Of a DNA stretch of 64,000 bases, positions 19,338-28,882 are shown one piece after another; the stretch's first letter is position 1, and each line of letters starts with the position of its first letter. Position numbers and translations under genes: made by a program. Under the pieces are notes generated by a model. It saw only the letters and a program-made list of their open reading frames with translations. It was not told where the DNA came from and did not search any database. Origin of the DNA: Deltaproteobacteria bacterium (GTDB taxonomy: Bacteria > Myxococcota_A > UBA9160 > SZUA-336); assembly GCA_029261895.1 (NCBI GenBank), contig JAJDAK010000052.1, forward strand, positions 49,186 through 113,185. The letters run 5' to 3'.

Positions 19338-20381
19338 ATGCAGGCGCTTCATCTTCAGGTTTCCGAGTTTCTGCGCGCACAGGGGGTGCGGCGAGACGGT
19401 GAGATTCTGCTCGCGGTCTCCGGCGGCGGCGACTCCGTCGCGATGTTGCATGTGATGGCGAGTTTGGGCCAACAGGTCGGTGTGGTACACGTCCATCACG
19501 GCCTACGTGGGGATGCCGCCGATCGCGACGCTGCATTCGTGCGCGAACAAGCCCAACGACTCGGCGTTCCGTTCTATCTGGCATTTGTCGATGCCAGTAC
19601 CCCCGACGGTGATTCGCCCGAGGCGCGTGCTCGGCGCTTGCGCTATGCGGCGCTCGAGGAGTTACGACGCATGCATCGCTATCGCTACATCGCCACCGCT
19701 CATACCGTAGATGATCAGGCAGAGACCGTCTTGCTGCGGATGCTTCGCGGAACCGGGCCGCGGGGCCTGGCTGGAATCCAGCCTCGCCTCGAACGGGCGC
19801 ATTGCCTGCGACCGCTGCTCGAGGTCACGCGCGCCGACATCGACGCCTACCTAGAAGCGTGCCGCGTGGAGTGGGTGGAAGACGAGAGCAATTCGGATCC
19901 GCGTTTTACGCGAAATCGACTGCGCCACGAGGTCCTGCCGCTCTTAGAGACCATTCACCCACAGGCGACGCGCCGCCTGGCGGCGCTCGCAAATCATGCG
20001 GGTGAACTGAGCGCCTGGATGGCGATCCAGGTCGATGCGTTGCTGGATGCGGCGACGCAGTTTGGGGACGAGGGTGTCTGGCTCGACGGCTCACGCTGGA
20101 ATCAGGCGCCGGCCGCGCTTCGCCATTGGGCCCTCGGTGAGGTCTTGGATCGTTTGGGCCTGGGCGAACAGGTTTCGCGCGTTCATATCGAGCGCATCTC
20201 GGCGTTTCTACTCGAGCGCGAGCGCCCGCGGCTCTCTTTGCCGCGCGACTCGGTGATGGTGCGTCGAGGGCGCCACTATTGGCTCGGGCCGAATCCGGGA
20301 CCCAGTCAAACCAAGGTCGAATTTCAAACGCGCCGCTTGAGTCTGGTGAAAGAGGAGCGGCGCGACCCTGGCGTCTCCTGA
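19338..20381 (+). CDS. tilS: tRNA(Ile)-lysidine synthase TilS
   Basis: This 347-residue N-type ATP pyrophosphatase changes C34 of the CAU isoleucine tRNA to lysidine so that it reads AUA. The PP-loop SGGGDS is at residues 28-33, followed by VVHVHHGLRGDAADRDA, TAHTVDDQAETVLLR and the ARRLRY stretch that binds the tRNA. The length fits the shorter form that lacks part of the C-terminal domain of E. coli TilS. It is followed by ftsH in the same direction after 117 nt with no obvious terminator. The tilS-ftsH order is common in many phyla. Confidence 0.95.
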   Translation: MQALHLQVSEFLRAQGVRRDGEILLAVSGGGDSVAMLHVMASLGQQVGVVHVHHGLRGDAADRDAAFVREQAQRLGVPFYLAFVDASTPDGDSPEARARRLRYAALEELRRMHRYRYIATAHTVDDQAETVLLRMLRGTGPRGLAGIQPRLERAHCLRPLLEVTRADIDAYLEACRVEWVEDESNSDPRFTRNRLRHEVLPLLETIHPQATRRLAALANHAGELSAWMAIQVDALLDAATQFGDEGVWLDGSRWNQAPAALRHWALGEVLDRLGLGEQVSRVHIERISAFLLERERPRLSLPRDSVMVRRGRHYWLGPNPGPSQTKVEFQTRRLSLVKEERRDPGVS

Positions 20382-20498
20382 CCTCGCTGACGCCAAAACC
20401 CTGCCCAATCGCGTCAGCGCCGTCGGCCGTCGTCAAGCGCCTTTCGGCGGCCTCCCATACTTGTTAGGATTCGCAAAGATCTCGAGGGGTTAGAACGT

Positions 20499-22418
20499 TT
20501 GAATCAATTCTATAAAAACATGATGACGTTGGGCATCGGGCTGCTTGTGCTACTCGCCATCGTTACCTTTATGAATCAGAAACCCCCGGAAGATCACACG
20601 ATTGACTACTGGGAGTTTCGTGAGCACGTCACCCGTGGTGAAGTGGCTGAGGTCGAAATCCAGGGCCAGCGCATTGTCGGTCATCTCAACTCGGGGCAGG
20701 AATTCGAAACCACCGGTTCGCCATCTCCCGAAGTCCTAGAACAGCTCCTTGCGGAGAATAAGGTCCGCGTAAAGTGGCAGCCGCCCCCTGATACCAATTG
20801 GTGGGGACAGATTCTCATTAGTTGGTTTCCGATTCTATTGATCATCGGGCTTTGGTTCTTGGTGTTTCGCCAGCTGCAGTCCGGCGGCGGCAAGGCGATG
20901 AGCTTCGGCAAGTCGCGCGCCCGATTGCTGAACGAAAATCAGACCCGCATCACTTTTCAGGACGTCGCTGGCATCGAAGAAGCCAAAGCGGAACTCGAAG
21001 AGATTGTCGCCTTCCTCCGCGACCCCAAAAAGTTCACTCGACTCGGTGGGCGCATTCCCAAGGGGGTGTTGCTGGTCGGACCGCCCGGAACCGGAAAGAC
21101 TTTGCTCGCGCGTGCGATCGCGGGTGAGGCTGGCGTTCCATTTTTCAGTATTTCGGGTTCGGATTTCGTAGAAATGTTTGTCGGTGTTGGTGCGAGCCGT
21201 GTGCGTGACCTCTTCATGCAAGGGAAGAAGAACGCCCCTTGCATCATCTTCATCGATGAGATCGACGCGGTGGGTCGCCATCGCGGTGCAGGTATGGGCG
21301 GCGGGCACGATGAACGCGAGCAAACGTTGAACCAGATGCTCGTCGAAATGGATGGCTTCGAATCTAACGAGGGCGTCATCATTATCGCCGCGACCAATCG
21401 ACCCGACGTGTTGGATCCCGCGATGCTAAGACCCGGTCGCTTCGACCGACATGTCGTGGTGCCCCGACCTGATCTACGTGGGCGAGAAGCGATTCTTCGT
21501 GTGCACGCGCGCAAAGTTTTGCTCGCCGATGGTGTGGATCTCGTTTCAATCGCACGGGGTACGCCCGGTTTTTCCGGCGCCGATCTCGAAAATCTCTGTA
21601 ACGAAGCCGCGTTGCTTGCCGCCCGTCGGGATGCGGACTCGGTCACGTTGAATGATTTCGAGGGTGCCAAAGACAAGATCATGATGGGCACCGAGCGACG
21701 CTCGATGATTTTATCTGAGGAAGAACGCCGCGTAATCGCGTTCCATGAATCCGGGCACGCGCTCGTCGCGATGCTGGAGGATGACTCCGACCCCGTGCAT
21801 AAAGTTTCGATCATTCCGCGCGGGATGGCTCTCGGTGTCACGCAAACGATGCCGACAGAAGATCGAAATATCGTCACGCGGAAACAGCTGATGGCGAGAG
21901 TTGTACATGCGATGGGCGGGCGAGCGGCCGAGGACATTGTCTTTGATCAGTTCTCCACCGGCGCGGCGAACGATCTCCAACAGGCGACCAAGACCGTACG
22001 TGAAATGATCTGTAGTTACGGTATGAGCGAAGCACTGGGGCCGGTGTCTTGGGCCGACGACTCGAGTCCTGTCTTCCTAGGCCGCGACTTCGGTCACGTG
22101 CGCGACCGCAGCGAAGAAAAAGCGCGGCAGATCGATGAGGAGGTCACCGAGATGTTGACGTTCTCCTATGAGCGAGCGAAGACGTTGATTACCGAAAATC
22201 GCGCGATCCTCGATTCGATGGCGGAAGCGCTGCTCGAACGCGAAACCATCGGCGACCTAGAGCTGAAGTTGTTGATGGAAGGCGCAGACTTGCCTCCGCT
22301 GCCGGCGCCGGAAACAACGCCGGCGGTACAAACTGAAAACGCGGGCGCGGAGGATAAGGCTCCACGCGCACCGCTCGGCAATAAGGGCGTTCCGGATCCG
22401 GAGCCCATACCGGGCTGA
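20499..22418 (+). CDS. ftsH: ATP-dependent zinc metalloprotease FtsH
   Basis: This 639-residue inner-membrane AAA protease degrades damaged membrane and short-lived regulatory proteins. It has two membrane segments (about 9-25 and 105-123) around a small periplasmic domain. The AAA module follows, with Walker A GPPGTGK at 194-200, Walker [12 protein letters not shown], and the pore and SRH motifs ending in [10 protein letters not shown]. The zinc site is HESGH at 416-420, with the third ligand in the [13 protein letters not shown] block. The start is TTG, with GAGGGG 11-16 nt upstream, and gives the usual N terminus just before TM1. The acidic, Pro-rich tail is typical. It is followed by folP after 4 nt. 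Confidence 0.97.
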   Translation: MNQFYKNMMTLGIGLLVLLAIVTFMNQKPPEDHTIDYWEFREHVTRGEVAEVEIQGQRIVGHLNSGQEFETTGSPSPEVLEQLLAENKVRVKWQPPPDTNWWGQILISWFPILLIIGLWFLVFRQLQSGGGKAMSFGKSRARLLNENQTRITFQDVAGIEEAKAELEEIVAFLRDPKKFTRLGGRIPKGVLLVGPPGTGKTLLARAIAGEAGVPFFSISGSDFVEMFVGVGASRVRDLFMQGKKNAPCIIFIDEIDAVGRHRGAGMGGGHDEREQTLNQMLVEMDGFESNEGVIIIAATNRPDVLDPAMLRPGRFDRHVVVPRPDLRGREAILRVHARKVLLADGVDLVSIARGTPGFSGADLENLCNEAALLAARRDADSVTLNDFEGAKDKIMMGTERRSMILSEEERRVIAFHESGHALVAMLEDDSDPVHKVSIIPRGMALGVTQTMPTEDRNIVTRKQLMARVVHAMGGRAAEDIVFDQFSTGAANDLQQATKTVREMICSYGMSEALGPVSWADDSSPVFLGRDFGHVRDRSEEKARQIDEEVTEMLTFSYERAKTLITENRAILDSMAEALLERETIGDLELKLLMEGADLPPLPAPETTPAVQTENAGAEDKAPRAPLGNKGVPDPEPIPG

Positions 22419-22422
22419 GGCG

Positions 22423-23238
22423 ATGCAGCGTACGAATCGATCCGTCCAAGTCGTTGGGATTCTCAACGTTACGCCGGATTCTTTCTATGATGGCGGACAC
22501 TACCCCTGCATTGAGCGCGCGCTTGAACGTGCGATGGTGATGGTCGATGAAGGCGCGGACATCATCGACGTAGGTGGCGAATCGACACGTCCTGGGGCCA
22601 TTCCAGTCGGCGAGGCCGAGGAGATGGATCGGGTTTTGCCCTTGATCGAAGCACTCACGAAGGCGGTCGATACCCCGGTCTCGATCGATACCCGACGAGC
22701 GAATGTCGCGGAGGTAGCACTGCTTCGCGGCGCTTCCTGGGTCAATGCGGTTGCGGGTTTAGAGGATTCAAGGATCGCGGCGGTCTGTGCCGAGCATCGT
22801 GCTTCGCTGGTGATCAATCATATGCGCGGCACGCCAGAGACCATGCAGCAGGCGCCACAGTACCGCGACGTCGTTGCTGAAGTCTGCGCCGAACTCAAAT
22901 CTCAAGCGGGTCTCGCCGAAAAAGCGGGGGTGGAACGTTCTAAAATTTGGCTCGATCCGGGTATCGGCTTTGGCAAAGCATCGCTCCGGCATAACTTGCC
23001 CTTGCTGGCTCATCTTAATCGACTTGTCGTGCTGGGTTATCCGGTGCTGGTCGGCGTTTCCCGGAAGCATTTCATTGGCGAGCTCACCGGCGCGAATGTC
23101 GAAGATCGCTTGGCGGGTTCAATCGCCGCGGGAGTCGCCGCAGTGATGGCGGGTGCGTCGGCATTGCGGGTGCACGATGTTGCGGCGACACGTGATGCCG
23201 TACGCGTGGCCGCAGCGATTCGTGAGGCGCGCGGATGA
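22423..23238 (+). CDS. folP: Dihydropteroate synthase FolP
   Basis: This 271-residue TIM-barrel enzyme joins 4-aminobenzoate to hydroxymethyl-dihydropterin diphosphate in folate synthesis. Motifs are GILNVTPDSFYDGG (pyrophosphate loop), DVGGESTRPGA, SIDTRRANVA and the C-terminal DVAATRDAVRVA that binds the pterin product site. Length and motif spacing match the family. The start is 4 nt after the ftsH stop, and the end overlaps cdaA by 4 nt, so the genes are surely cotranscribed. The ftsH-folP-cdaA-cdaR-glmM order is widespread in delta-type proteobacteria. Confidence 0.97.
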   Translation: MQRTNRSVQVVGILNVTPDSFYDGGHYPCIERALERAMVMVDEGADIIDVGGESTRPGAIPVGEAEEMDRVLPLIEALTKAVDTPVSIDTRRANVAEVALLRGASWVNAVAGLEDSRIAAVCAEHRASLVINHMRGTPETMQQAPQYRDVVAEVCAELKSQAGLAEKAGVERSKIWLDPGIGFGKASLRHNLPLLAHLNRLVVLGYPVLVGVSRKHFIGELTGANVEDRLAGSIAAGVAAVMAGASALRVHDVAATRDAVRVAAAIREARG

Positions 23239-24089
23239 TCGAAGCCATCTACGACTGGCTGCTAACATTTTGGGCACAGCTTTCAGACCGCTACGACGTT
23301 GTTTGGGACACACTCGATATTCTTGTGGTTTGGGCACTCGTCTACGGGTTGATGCTTTTGATCAAGGGAACGCGCGCGGCCCAGATGACGTTGGGTCTGC
23401 TGATCTTGGTATTGGCGTGGATTCTCTCAGCGCAGTTAGAACTCGCGACCTTGGGTTTCCTGCTCGACAACTTCCTGCAATGGGGAGTGTTGATTGTGAT
23501 CGTGATTTTTCAGGGTGATATTCGCCGCGCGTTGACGCGGGTGGGGCGCGGCTTCCTCGCACCCGCACCACAGCAGGAAGCGCTGACACTGGAGGAAATC
23601 GTCCGCGCCTCGCAATCGTTGGCGCAGCGACGGATTGGTGCGCTGATCCTTCTGGAACGAGATATTGCATTGGAAGAGTTCATGGAACTCGGTACACGGC
23701 TCGACGCGCGGCTCACGCGCGACTTGTTGATCGCGATCTTCCTACCGTATTCACCTCTCCACGATGGTGCAGTGATTGTTCGCCAGAATCGAATCGCATC
23801 TGCAGGCTGTATTCTGCCGCTCGCACTCCGGAGCAATATTCCAAGCACGCTGGGCACGCGACACCGCGCAGCGCTCGGCGCTTGTGAAGAAAGCGATGCG
23901 ATTGCCGTGGTGGTTTCCGAAGAATCAGGGAAAGTTTCATTAGTCGCAGGCGATCAAATTACCGAGGGCCTTGACGCATCCGGTCTACGCCAGGGGCTAC
24001 TGCGCTTAACCGGCATCGTTCGTGACGATGAGGAACGAGCGGTTGAACTGCCCGAAGATACGGTTACGCTGCCGCAGAGGACCCACTGA
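23235..24089 (+). CDS. cdaA: Diadenylate cyclase CdaA
   Basis: This 284-residue membrane enzyme makes the second messenger c-di-AMP from two ATP. Three membrane segments span about residues 25-100. The DAC domain then carries LILLERDIALEEF, the catalytic HDGA at 176-179 and the GTRHRAALG nucleotide-binding motif near 206-214. All key residues are present, so it should be active. It overlaps folP by 4 nt and cdaR by 1 nt. cdaA-cdaR-glmM is a conserved block in which both partners bind and restrain the cyclase. I see no recognisable intact GdpP- or DhhP-type phosphodiesterase in this window to remove c-di-AMP. Confidence 0.95.
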   Translation: MIEAIYDWLLTFWAQLSDRYDVVWDTLDILVVWALVYGLMLLIKGTRAAQMTLGLLILVLAWILSAQLELATLGFLLDNFLQWGVLIVIVIFQGDIRRALTRVGRGFLAPAPQQEALTLEEIVRASQSLAQRRIGALILLERDIALEEFMELGTRLDARLTRDLLIAIFLPYSPLHDGAVIVRQNRIASAGCILPLALRSNIPSTLGTRHRAALGACEESDAIAVVVSEESGKVSLVAGDQITEGLDASGLRQGLLRLTGIVRDDEERAVELPEDTVTLPQRTH

Positions 24090-24754
24090 TGTGGTTGTTT
24101 CAAAACGCGCTCTACAAGATCGCAGCGCTCGTGGTTGCGTGTGTGCTTTGGGCGGTGACCCAGGGCTTTAGCACCGACGAAACGATGCTCGATGTGCCGA
24201 TTCGTTTCACAGCGGTTCCAGCAGGCCTCGTCATCGTGGATCAATCGCATGATGCGATCAATGTTCGACTCGAGGGGAGCCGTGCGGCCTTACGGCGCGC
24301 GGAGCGCGGCATGGATGCCTATACGGTCTCGCTCGAGAGTGCGAAAGCGGGCGAAGCGCGTTATACGATCGCGCGCGAAGAAGGTTTTGACGTGCCGCGA
24401 GGCGCCCGGATTTTAACGCGAGAGCCGCCCTCGATCAGCATTCAGCTCGAGCCTCGAATTTCGAAACGCGTGTCTGTCGTCCCCGATGTGATCGGCGAAC
24501 CTGCGCCGGGATTTCGTGTGAGCAGTATCAGTGTGATTCCGTCGCAGGTACTGGTGGAAGGCGCACGTCGCAGCGTGCGGCGTATTGAGGATATATCGAC
24601 ACAGAGTTGGGACATTACCGGCATGAAGGCGACCACGACCCAGGAGTTGCCGCTCTCGATCGGTTTTGGCGATGTTTGGCGCTCCGCCGAGGATAAGGTT
24701 CCGGTTCGCGTTGAAGTGACAATCGAAAGCGTGCCGGCTGGAAGGAATCAGTAG
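24089..24754 (+). CDS. cdaR: YbbR-domain protein, CdaA regulator (CdaR)
   Basis: This encodes 221 residues: one N-terminal membrane segment ([20 protein letters not shown], about 7-26), then two YbbR beta domains. Each shows the usual [12 protein letters not shown] or [18 protein letters not shown] pattern, the second ending near residue 215. CdaR sits outside the inner membrane and modulates CdaA. Many homologues have three or four YbbR repeats, so this one is short. The ATG overlaps the cdaA stop (TGATG). The name rests on the domain and on the position between cdaA and glmM. Confidence 0.88.
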   Translation: MWLFQNALYKIAALVVACVLWAVTQGFSTDETMLDVPIRFTAVPAGLVIVDQSHDAINVRLEGSRAALRRAERGMDAYTVSLESAKAGEARYTIAREEGFDVPRGARILTREPPSISIQLEPRISKRVSVVPDVIGEPAPGFRVSSISVIPSQVLVEGARRSVRRIEDISTQSWDITGMKATTTQELPLSIGFGDVWRSAEDKVPVRVEVTIESVPAGRNQ

Positions 24755-24758
24755 CAAG

Positions 24759-26129
24759 ATGAGTCAACAGCCGAAACTCTTTGGAACCGATGGAATTCGC
24801 GGTCGGGCCAATACGTATCCAATGACCGGTGAAGTAATTTTTGAAGTCGGTCGTGCATTGGCGATGGCGTTTCGTTTACAGCCCGGGGAACAGGAATGTC
24901 GCGTGTTGATTGGTAAGGACACGCGACGTTCGGGTTATATGTTGGAAGACGCGCTTGCGTCCGGTCTTTGTTCCATGGGTGTCAATGTGCTTCAGGTCGG
25001 ACCCATGCCAACACCGGGGCTCGCGTTTTTGACCGCCGATATGCGTTGCGCCGCGGGTGCGATGATTTCTGCCTCGCATAATAGCTTTGAAGACAATGGC
25101 GTGAAGTTCTTCTCGCGGGACGGCTTTAAGTTGCCCGATGAGATTGAGCAGAAGATCGAATCGTTGATGCTCTCTGAAGAGCTGAACAGTCATCGTCCCG
25201 TGGGTGCTGATATCGGTAGGGCTCAACGTATCGACGACGCCTCGGGTCGCTATATCGTATTTTTGAAAAAGAGCTTTCCCAAGGAGCTTTCATTGGACGG
25301 TTTGCGCGTGGTGGTGGACTGCGCGAACGGCGCAGCGTACAAGGTCGCGCCAACGGTGCTTCGCGAATTGGGCGCAGACGTGATTCCTTTGGGCACGTCG
25401 CCGAATGGCACCAATATCAATGAGGAGTGCGGCGCGTTGCATCCGGAGCTTATGGCCGCTTCGGTGAAACAGTATCGCGCGGATGCGGGCATTGCACTCG
25501 ACGGTGACGCCGATCGCTTGATCATGGCGGACGAATCCGGTCAGATCATCGACGGCGATCGTTTGATTGCGCTTTGCGCGCTGGAGCTGAAGGCAGCGGG
25601 GCGGCTTGCGAAAAATCAAGTCGTAGCGACGGTCATGAGTAACCTCGGTTTTGAACTTGCGATGAAAAAGGCGGGGATCGGCGTGAAACGCGTAGCGGTC
25701 GGCGATCGCTACGTGGTCGAAGCCATGCGACAGGAAGGCTTGAATCTCGGTGGTGAGCAGTCGGGTCATATCGTGTTCTTAGATCACAACACCACGGGAG
25801 ACGGCATGCTTTCAGCACTTCAGGTTTTGGCGTCGATGCGCCGTACCGGCCGCAAACTCTCCGATCTTGCCGACGTGATGGAATCTCTGCCGCAGGTGAC
25901 GAAAGCGGTTCGCGTGCGCGAAAAGCCGCCGATTGAGGATCTCGCCGAAGTTCGGTCCGCGATTCAAGAGGTCGAGACCGAGCTCAAAGGCAAAGGCCGA
26001 ATTCTCGTGCGATATTCTGGCACGGAGCCGGTCATACGCGTGATGCTCGAAGGCGAAGATCAGCAACAGATTGATACACTGGCCGAAGAGGTCTGCGCTG
26101 TGATTCGCGGCGTGATTGGGGAGGGGTAG
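24759..26129 (+). CDS. glmM: Phosphoglucosamine mutase GlmM
   Basis: This 456-residue enzyme turns glucosamine-6-phosphate into glucosamine-1-phosphate, a precursor of UDP-GlcNAc for peptidoglycan and lipopolysaccharide. The N terminus [12 protein letters not shown] is diagnostic. The phosphoserine is S106 in [12 protein letters not shown]. The metal-binding loop DGDADR begins near 248, the substrate loop GGEQSGH near 328, and the phosphate-binding [12 protein letters not shown] near 419. It follows cdaR by 4 nt and is followed directly by pdxJ. Confidence 0.97.
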   Translation: MSQQPKLFGTDGIRGRANTYPMTGEVIFEVGRALAMAFRLQPGEQECRVLIGKDTRRSGYMLEDALASGLCSMGVNVLQVGPMPTPGLAFLTADMRCAAGAMISASHNSFEDNGVKFFSRDGFKLPDEIEQKIESLMLSEELNSHRPVGADIGRAQRIDDASGRYIVFLKKSFPKELSLDGLRVVVDCANGAAYKVAPTVLRELGADVIPLGTSPNGTNINEECGALHPELMAASVKQYRADAGIALDGDADRLIMADESGQIIDGDRLIALCALELKAAGRLAKNQVVATVMSNLGFELAMKKAGIGVKRVAVGDRYVVEAMRQEGLNLGGEQSGHIVFLDHNTTGDGMLSALQVLASMRRTGRKLSDLADVMESLPQVTKAVRVREKPPIEDLAEVRSAIQEVETELKGKGRILVRYSGTEPVIRVMLEGEDQQQIDTLAEEVCAVIRGVIGEG

Positions 26130-26843
26130 ATGGCTCAGCGCCGATTGGTCGTTAATGTTGATCATGTGGCGACGTTGCGGCAAGCGAGACAGATCCGGGA
26201 ACCGGATCCAGTGGCTGCGGCGACGCTCGCGCTTTTAGCCGGTGCGGACGGGATCGTGGTGCATCTGCGTGAGGATCGTCGACATATTCAAGACCGCGAT
26301 TTGCGCGTGTTGCGTCAAACTGTACCGCAGCTGCTCTGCATGGAGATGGCGTCGACATCGGAGATGCTGAAGATCGCTCTCGATGTGCGACCGGATTCGG
26401 TCACGCTCGTACCCGAACGACGCGCGGAATTGACGACCGAGGGTGGACTCGATGTGATGGCGGAGCTCGGTACGATAGGCGAAATCGTGCGTACCCTTAA
26501 TGAGTCGAAGATTCGCAGCTGTCTTTTCATCGATCCCAGCATGGATCAAGTGAAAGCGGCACATCGCACCGGCGCAAAGGCGGTGGAGATTCATACCGGA
26601 CGCTACGCGAACGAAGGCCCAGATCCAGAGTCGGAGTTGAGACGTATTCAGGATGCGGTTCGGCTTTCAAGCAAACTCGAGCTCGGAGTGGGTGTGGGGC
26701 ATGGCTTGAACTATCGCAACATTGAGCCACTCGCGCTGATGCCGGAGATCGAGGAGTTCTCCATTGGACATGCCATCATCGGGCGAGCGGTGCTCGTTGG
26801 AATGGATCGAGCGGTGGGCGAAATGAAAGCGCTCGTCGGCTGA
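26130..26843 (+). CDS. pdxJ: Pyridoxine 5'-phosphate synthase PdxJ
   Basis: This 237-residue TIM barrel condenses 1-deoxyxylulose-5-phosphate with aminoacetone phosphate to form pyridoxine phosphate. Conserved blocks are LVVNVDHVATLRQAR, DGIVVHLREDRRHIQDRD, ELTTEGGLDV, the catalytic-loop segment IEIHTG-like AVEIHTGRYAN, GVGHGLNYRN and FSIGHAIIGRAVLVGM. The ATG directly follows the glmM stop, with GGGGAGGGG just upstream inside glmM. glmM-pdxJ-NAD(P)HX repair-tsaE is a common order. Confidence 0.97.
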   Translation: MAQRRLVVNVDHVATLRQARQIREPDPVAAATLALLAGADGIVVHLREDRRHIQDRDLRVLRQTVPQLLCMEMASTSEMLKIALDVRPDSVTLVPERRAELTTEGGLDVMAELGTIGEIVRTLNESKIRSCLFIDPSMDQVKAAHRTGAKAVEIHTGRYANEGPDPESELRRIQDAVRLSSKLELGVGVGHGLNYRNIEPLALMPEIEEFSIGHAIIGRAVLVGMDRAVGEMKALVG

Positions 26844-26847
26844 TCCG

Positions 26848-28443
26848 GTGAACGCACACGATCTCGACACGCGCGGCTGGCCGTGTCCCACCGCGGACGA
26901 AATGCGGCGGATCGACACAAGCGCGATTCGCGAGCGAGGCATTCCCGGACGCGTGCTGATGGAAACAGCGGGGCGGGCCATCGCCGACGGTTTGCGCCGT
27001 CATTATCCAAACGCGCGTCGGCCCTTGGTTGTCGCGGGTCGGGGAAATAACGGCGGCGACGGTTTCGTGATCGCAAGGGTTCTGCGCGATGCCGACGATC
27101 GGCTCAAGCCGCGGGTTGTCGTGCTCGGGGAGCTGCCCACGAGTGGTGAAGCCCGTGAAAATTTCGAGTTACTCGTGAGTATGGGGATGGAGGTCACGAT
27201 CGACCCGGGAGAGAAAGAGCTTCAAGTGTTACTTGAAGGGTCAGATCTCATCGTGGACGCGGTCTTTGGTGTCGGCCTATCGCGTCCTGTTGAGGGCGAT
27301 ATCGCACGGAGCTTTTCGCAGATCGACCGGACAAAGTGTCCCGTGCTCGCTGTGGACCTGCCATCGGGTCAATCCAGTGATACCGGCGCGGTGTTAGGTA
27401 CCCGGCTGCGCGCAGATCTTGTGGTGACGTTGGGCCTGCCGAAACTCGGTCTCGCGCTCGACCCGCCGAACGCGGAGATTTGGGTTGCGGATATCGGGTT
27501 GCCTTGGGACCTGATCGAAGGCAAAGCGATTCGAGCTCATGTTTGGACCGACGCGGTCGCACGCCGTCAGCTCCCGGATCGAATCGATGATGGACATAAG
27601 GGCAGCTTCGGTCACGTCTTTGTTGTCGCGGGCTCCGAAGGGAAAACGGGTGCCGCATGTCTTGCAGCCAACGCCGCGATTCGAGGCGGTGCGGGATTAG
27701 TCACTGTTGCCGTGCCCCGAAGTCTCAACGCGATCTTCGAAGCAAAACTCACCGAGCCGATGACTTTGCCCGTCGAGGACGACGGGCGTGGATATTTCGT
27801 GCAAGGCTCGTTGGAGCAGTTGATTCGCGGCGCGGAGGCGCGGGACGTTGTCGTCTTAGGTCCCGGAATCGGACAGGACCCACAAACCGTGCGCATGCTT
27901 CACGATCTTCTCGGTCGTTGGCAGGGCCCGACCGTGGTCGATGCGGATGGCTTGAATGGCTTCGCCGGCCAACCGCGCGCGCTGCGTGCCAATGGCGCGC
28001 GGGTACTGACCCCGCATCCGGGCGAGGCTTCGCGCTTACTCAACGTGCCTGTCGTAGAGATTCAACACGATCGTGTGGGGCATGCTCGGCGGCTCGCTGA
28101 ACTGGCCGATGCGGTGGTGGTATTGAAGGGCAAGGGGACGATTGTCGCGGCTCCGGATGGTCAGGTTTTGATCAATCCCACGGGCGGGCCGGGATTGGCG
28201 ACCGCCGGCACCGGGGATGTGCTTGCCGGGCTCATCGGCGCGCTGCTTGGCCAGGGACTCGAAGCGTTTGAGGCCGCGGGCCTAAGCGCGTACCTTCACG
28301 GCCTCGCGGGCGAACATCGTAATGTCGGTGCGTCGGCGAGTGAGGTCGCGGAGCGGATCCCAGTGGTTTGGGATCAAGTCCGGCGGGCTCAGGAGACCTC
28401 CTATGCCCCCGGCTGGTTACGTCGCTTCTACAAGCCCAGATGA
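26848..28443 (+). CDS. nnr: Bifunctional NAD(P)H-hydrate epimerase/dehydratase
   Basis: This 531-residue fusion repairs damaged NAD(P)HX. The N-terminal YjeF-N domain (about 1-220) is the epimerase, with VAGRGNNGGDGFVIAR and DAVFGVGLSRPV. The C-terminal ribokinase-like domain (about 235-515) is the ADP-dependent dehydratase, with HKGSFGHVFVVAGSEGKTGA, VLGPGIGQ, DADGLN, LTPHPGE and the end block GGPGLATAGTGDVLAG. The start is GTG, 4 nt after pdxJ. Its 3' end overlaps tsaE by 41 nt. Confidence 0.95.
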   Translation: MNAHDLDTRGWPCPTADEMRRIDTSAIRERGIPGRVLMETAGRAIADGLRRHYPNARRPLVVAGRGNNGGDGFVIARVLRDADDRLKPRVVVLGELPTSGEARENFELLVSMGMEVTIDPGEKELQVLLEGSDLIVDAVFGVGLSRPVEGDIARSFSQIDRTKCPVLAVDLPSGQSSDTGAVLGTRLRADLVVTLGLPKLGLALDPPNAEIWVADIGLPWDLIEGKAIRAHVWTDAVARRQLPDRIDDGHKGSFGHVFVVAGSEGKTGAACLAANAAIRGGAGLVTVAVPRSLNAIFEAKLTEPMTLPVEDDGRGYFVQGSLEQLIRGAEARDVVVLGPGIGQDPQTVRMLHDLLGRWQGPTVVDADGLNGFAGQPRALRANGARVLTPHPGEASRLLNVPVVEIQHDRVGHARRLAELADAVVVLKGKGTIVAAPDGQVLINPTGGPGLATAGTGDVLAGLIGALLGQGLEAFEAAGLSAYLHGLAGEHRNVGASASEVAERIPVVWDQVRRAQETSYAPGWLRRFYKPR

Positions 28444-28882
28444 AACCCTACGCCTCGGTGAAGCGTTGGGGGCCGTCTTAGCGGGCGGCGACGTGGTCGC
28501 GCTCAGCGGCGAATTGGGGGTGGGGAAAACCTGCTTCACACAGGGGATCGCGCGAGGCCTGGGGATCGATCCGCGCGTGCCCGTCACCAGCCCCACGTTC
28601 ACGCTGATGGGGGAGTACCCGGGACGCTTAGTGCTGAGACACGCTGATTTCTACCGCGTTGAGCGCTATTCCCGGCTGGAAGCGGCGGGTTTCGAGGACG
28701 CGCTCGACGAGCATGGGGTGCTCGTGGTGGAATGGGCAGAGCGCTATCCAGATGCGCTTCCAGCTGCGCGTCTCGAGATCGAGATTAAGTTGGAATCCGA
28801 TCAGGCACGGCGGTTTTACCTGAACGCCCGCGGTTCGCGTGCCGAAGATCTTGCCAGGAGCTTGCTTGAATCATGCCCATAG
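28403..28882 (+). CDS. tsaE: tRNA threonylcarbamoyladenosine biosynthesis ATPase TsaE
   Basis: This 159-residue ATPase works with TsaB and TsaD to make the t6A base at position 37 of ANN-decoding tRNAs. The P-loop SGELGVGKTCFTQGI is at about 35-49, followed by TSPTFTLMGEYPG and LRHADFYRVE; VLVVEWAERYPDAL is the Walker B-like end. I chose the ATG at 28403 because CAGGAGACCTCCT precedes it and it gives the usual N terminus. Longer starts lie inside the preceding coding region. It overlaps lysC by 10 nt. Confidence 0.95.
   Translation: MPPAGYVASTSPDETLRLGEALGAVLAGGDVVALSGELGVGKTCFTQGIARGLGIDPRVPVTSPTFTLMGEYPGRLVLRHADFYRVERYSRLEAAGFEDALDEHGVLVVEWAERYPDALPAARLEIEIKLESDQARRFYLNARGSRAEDLARSLLESCP

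Noticed and set aside
20957..21937. 326-codon minus-strand frame opposite ftsH
   Set aside because: Serine- and arginine-rich shadow of a highly conserved gene with no recognisable motif.
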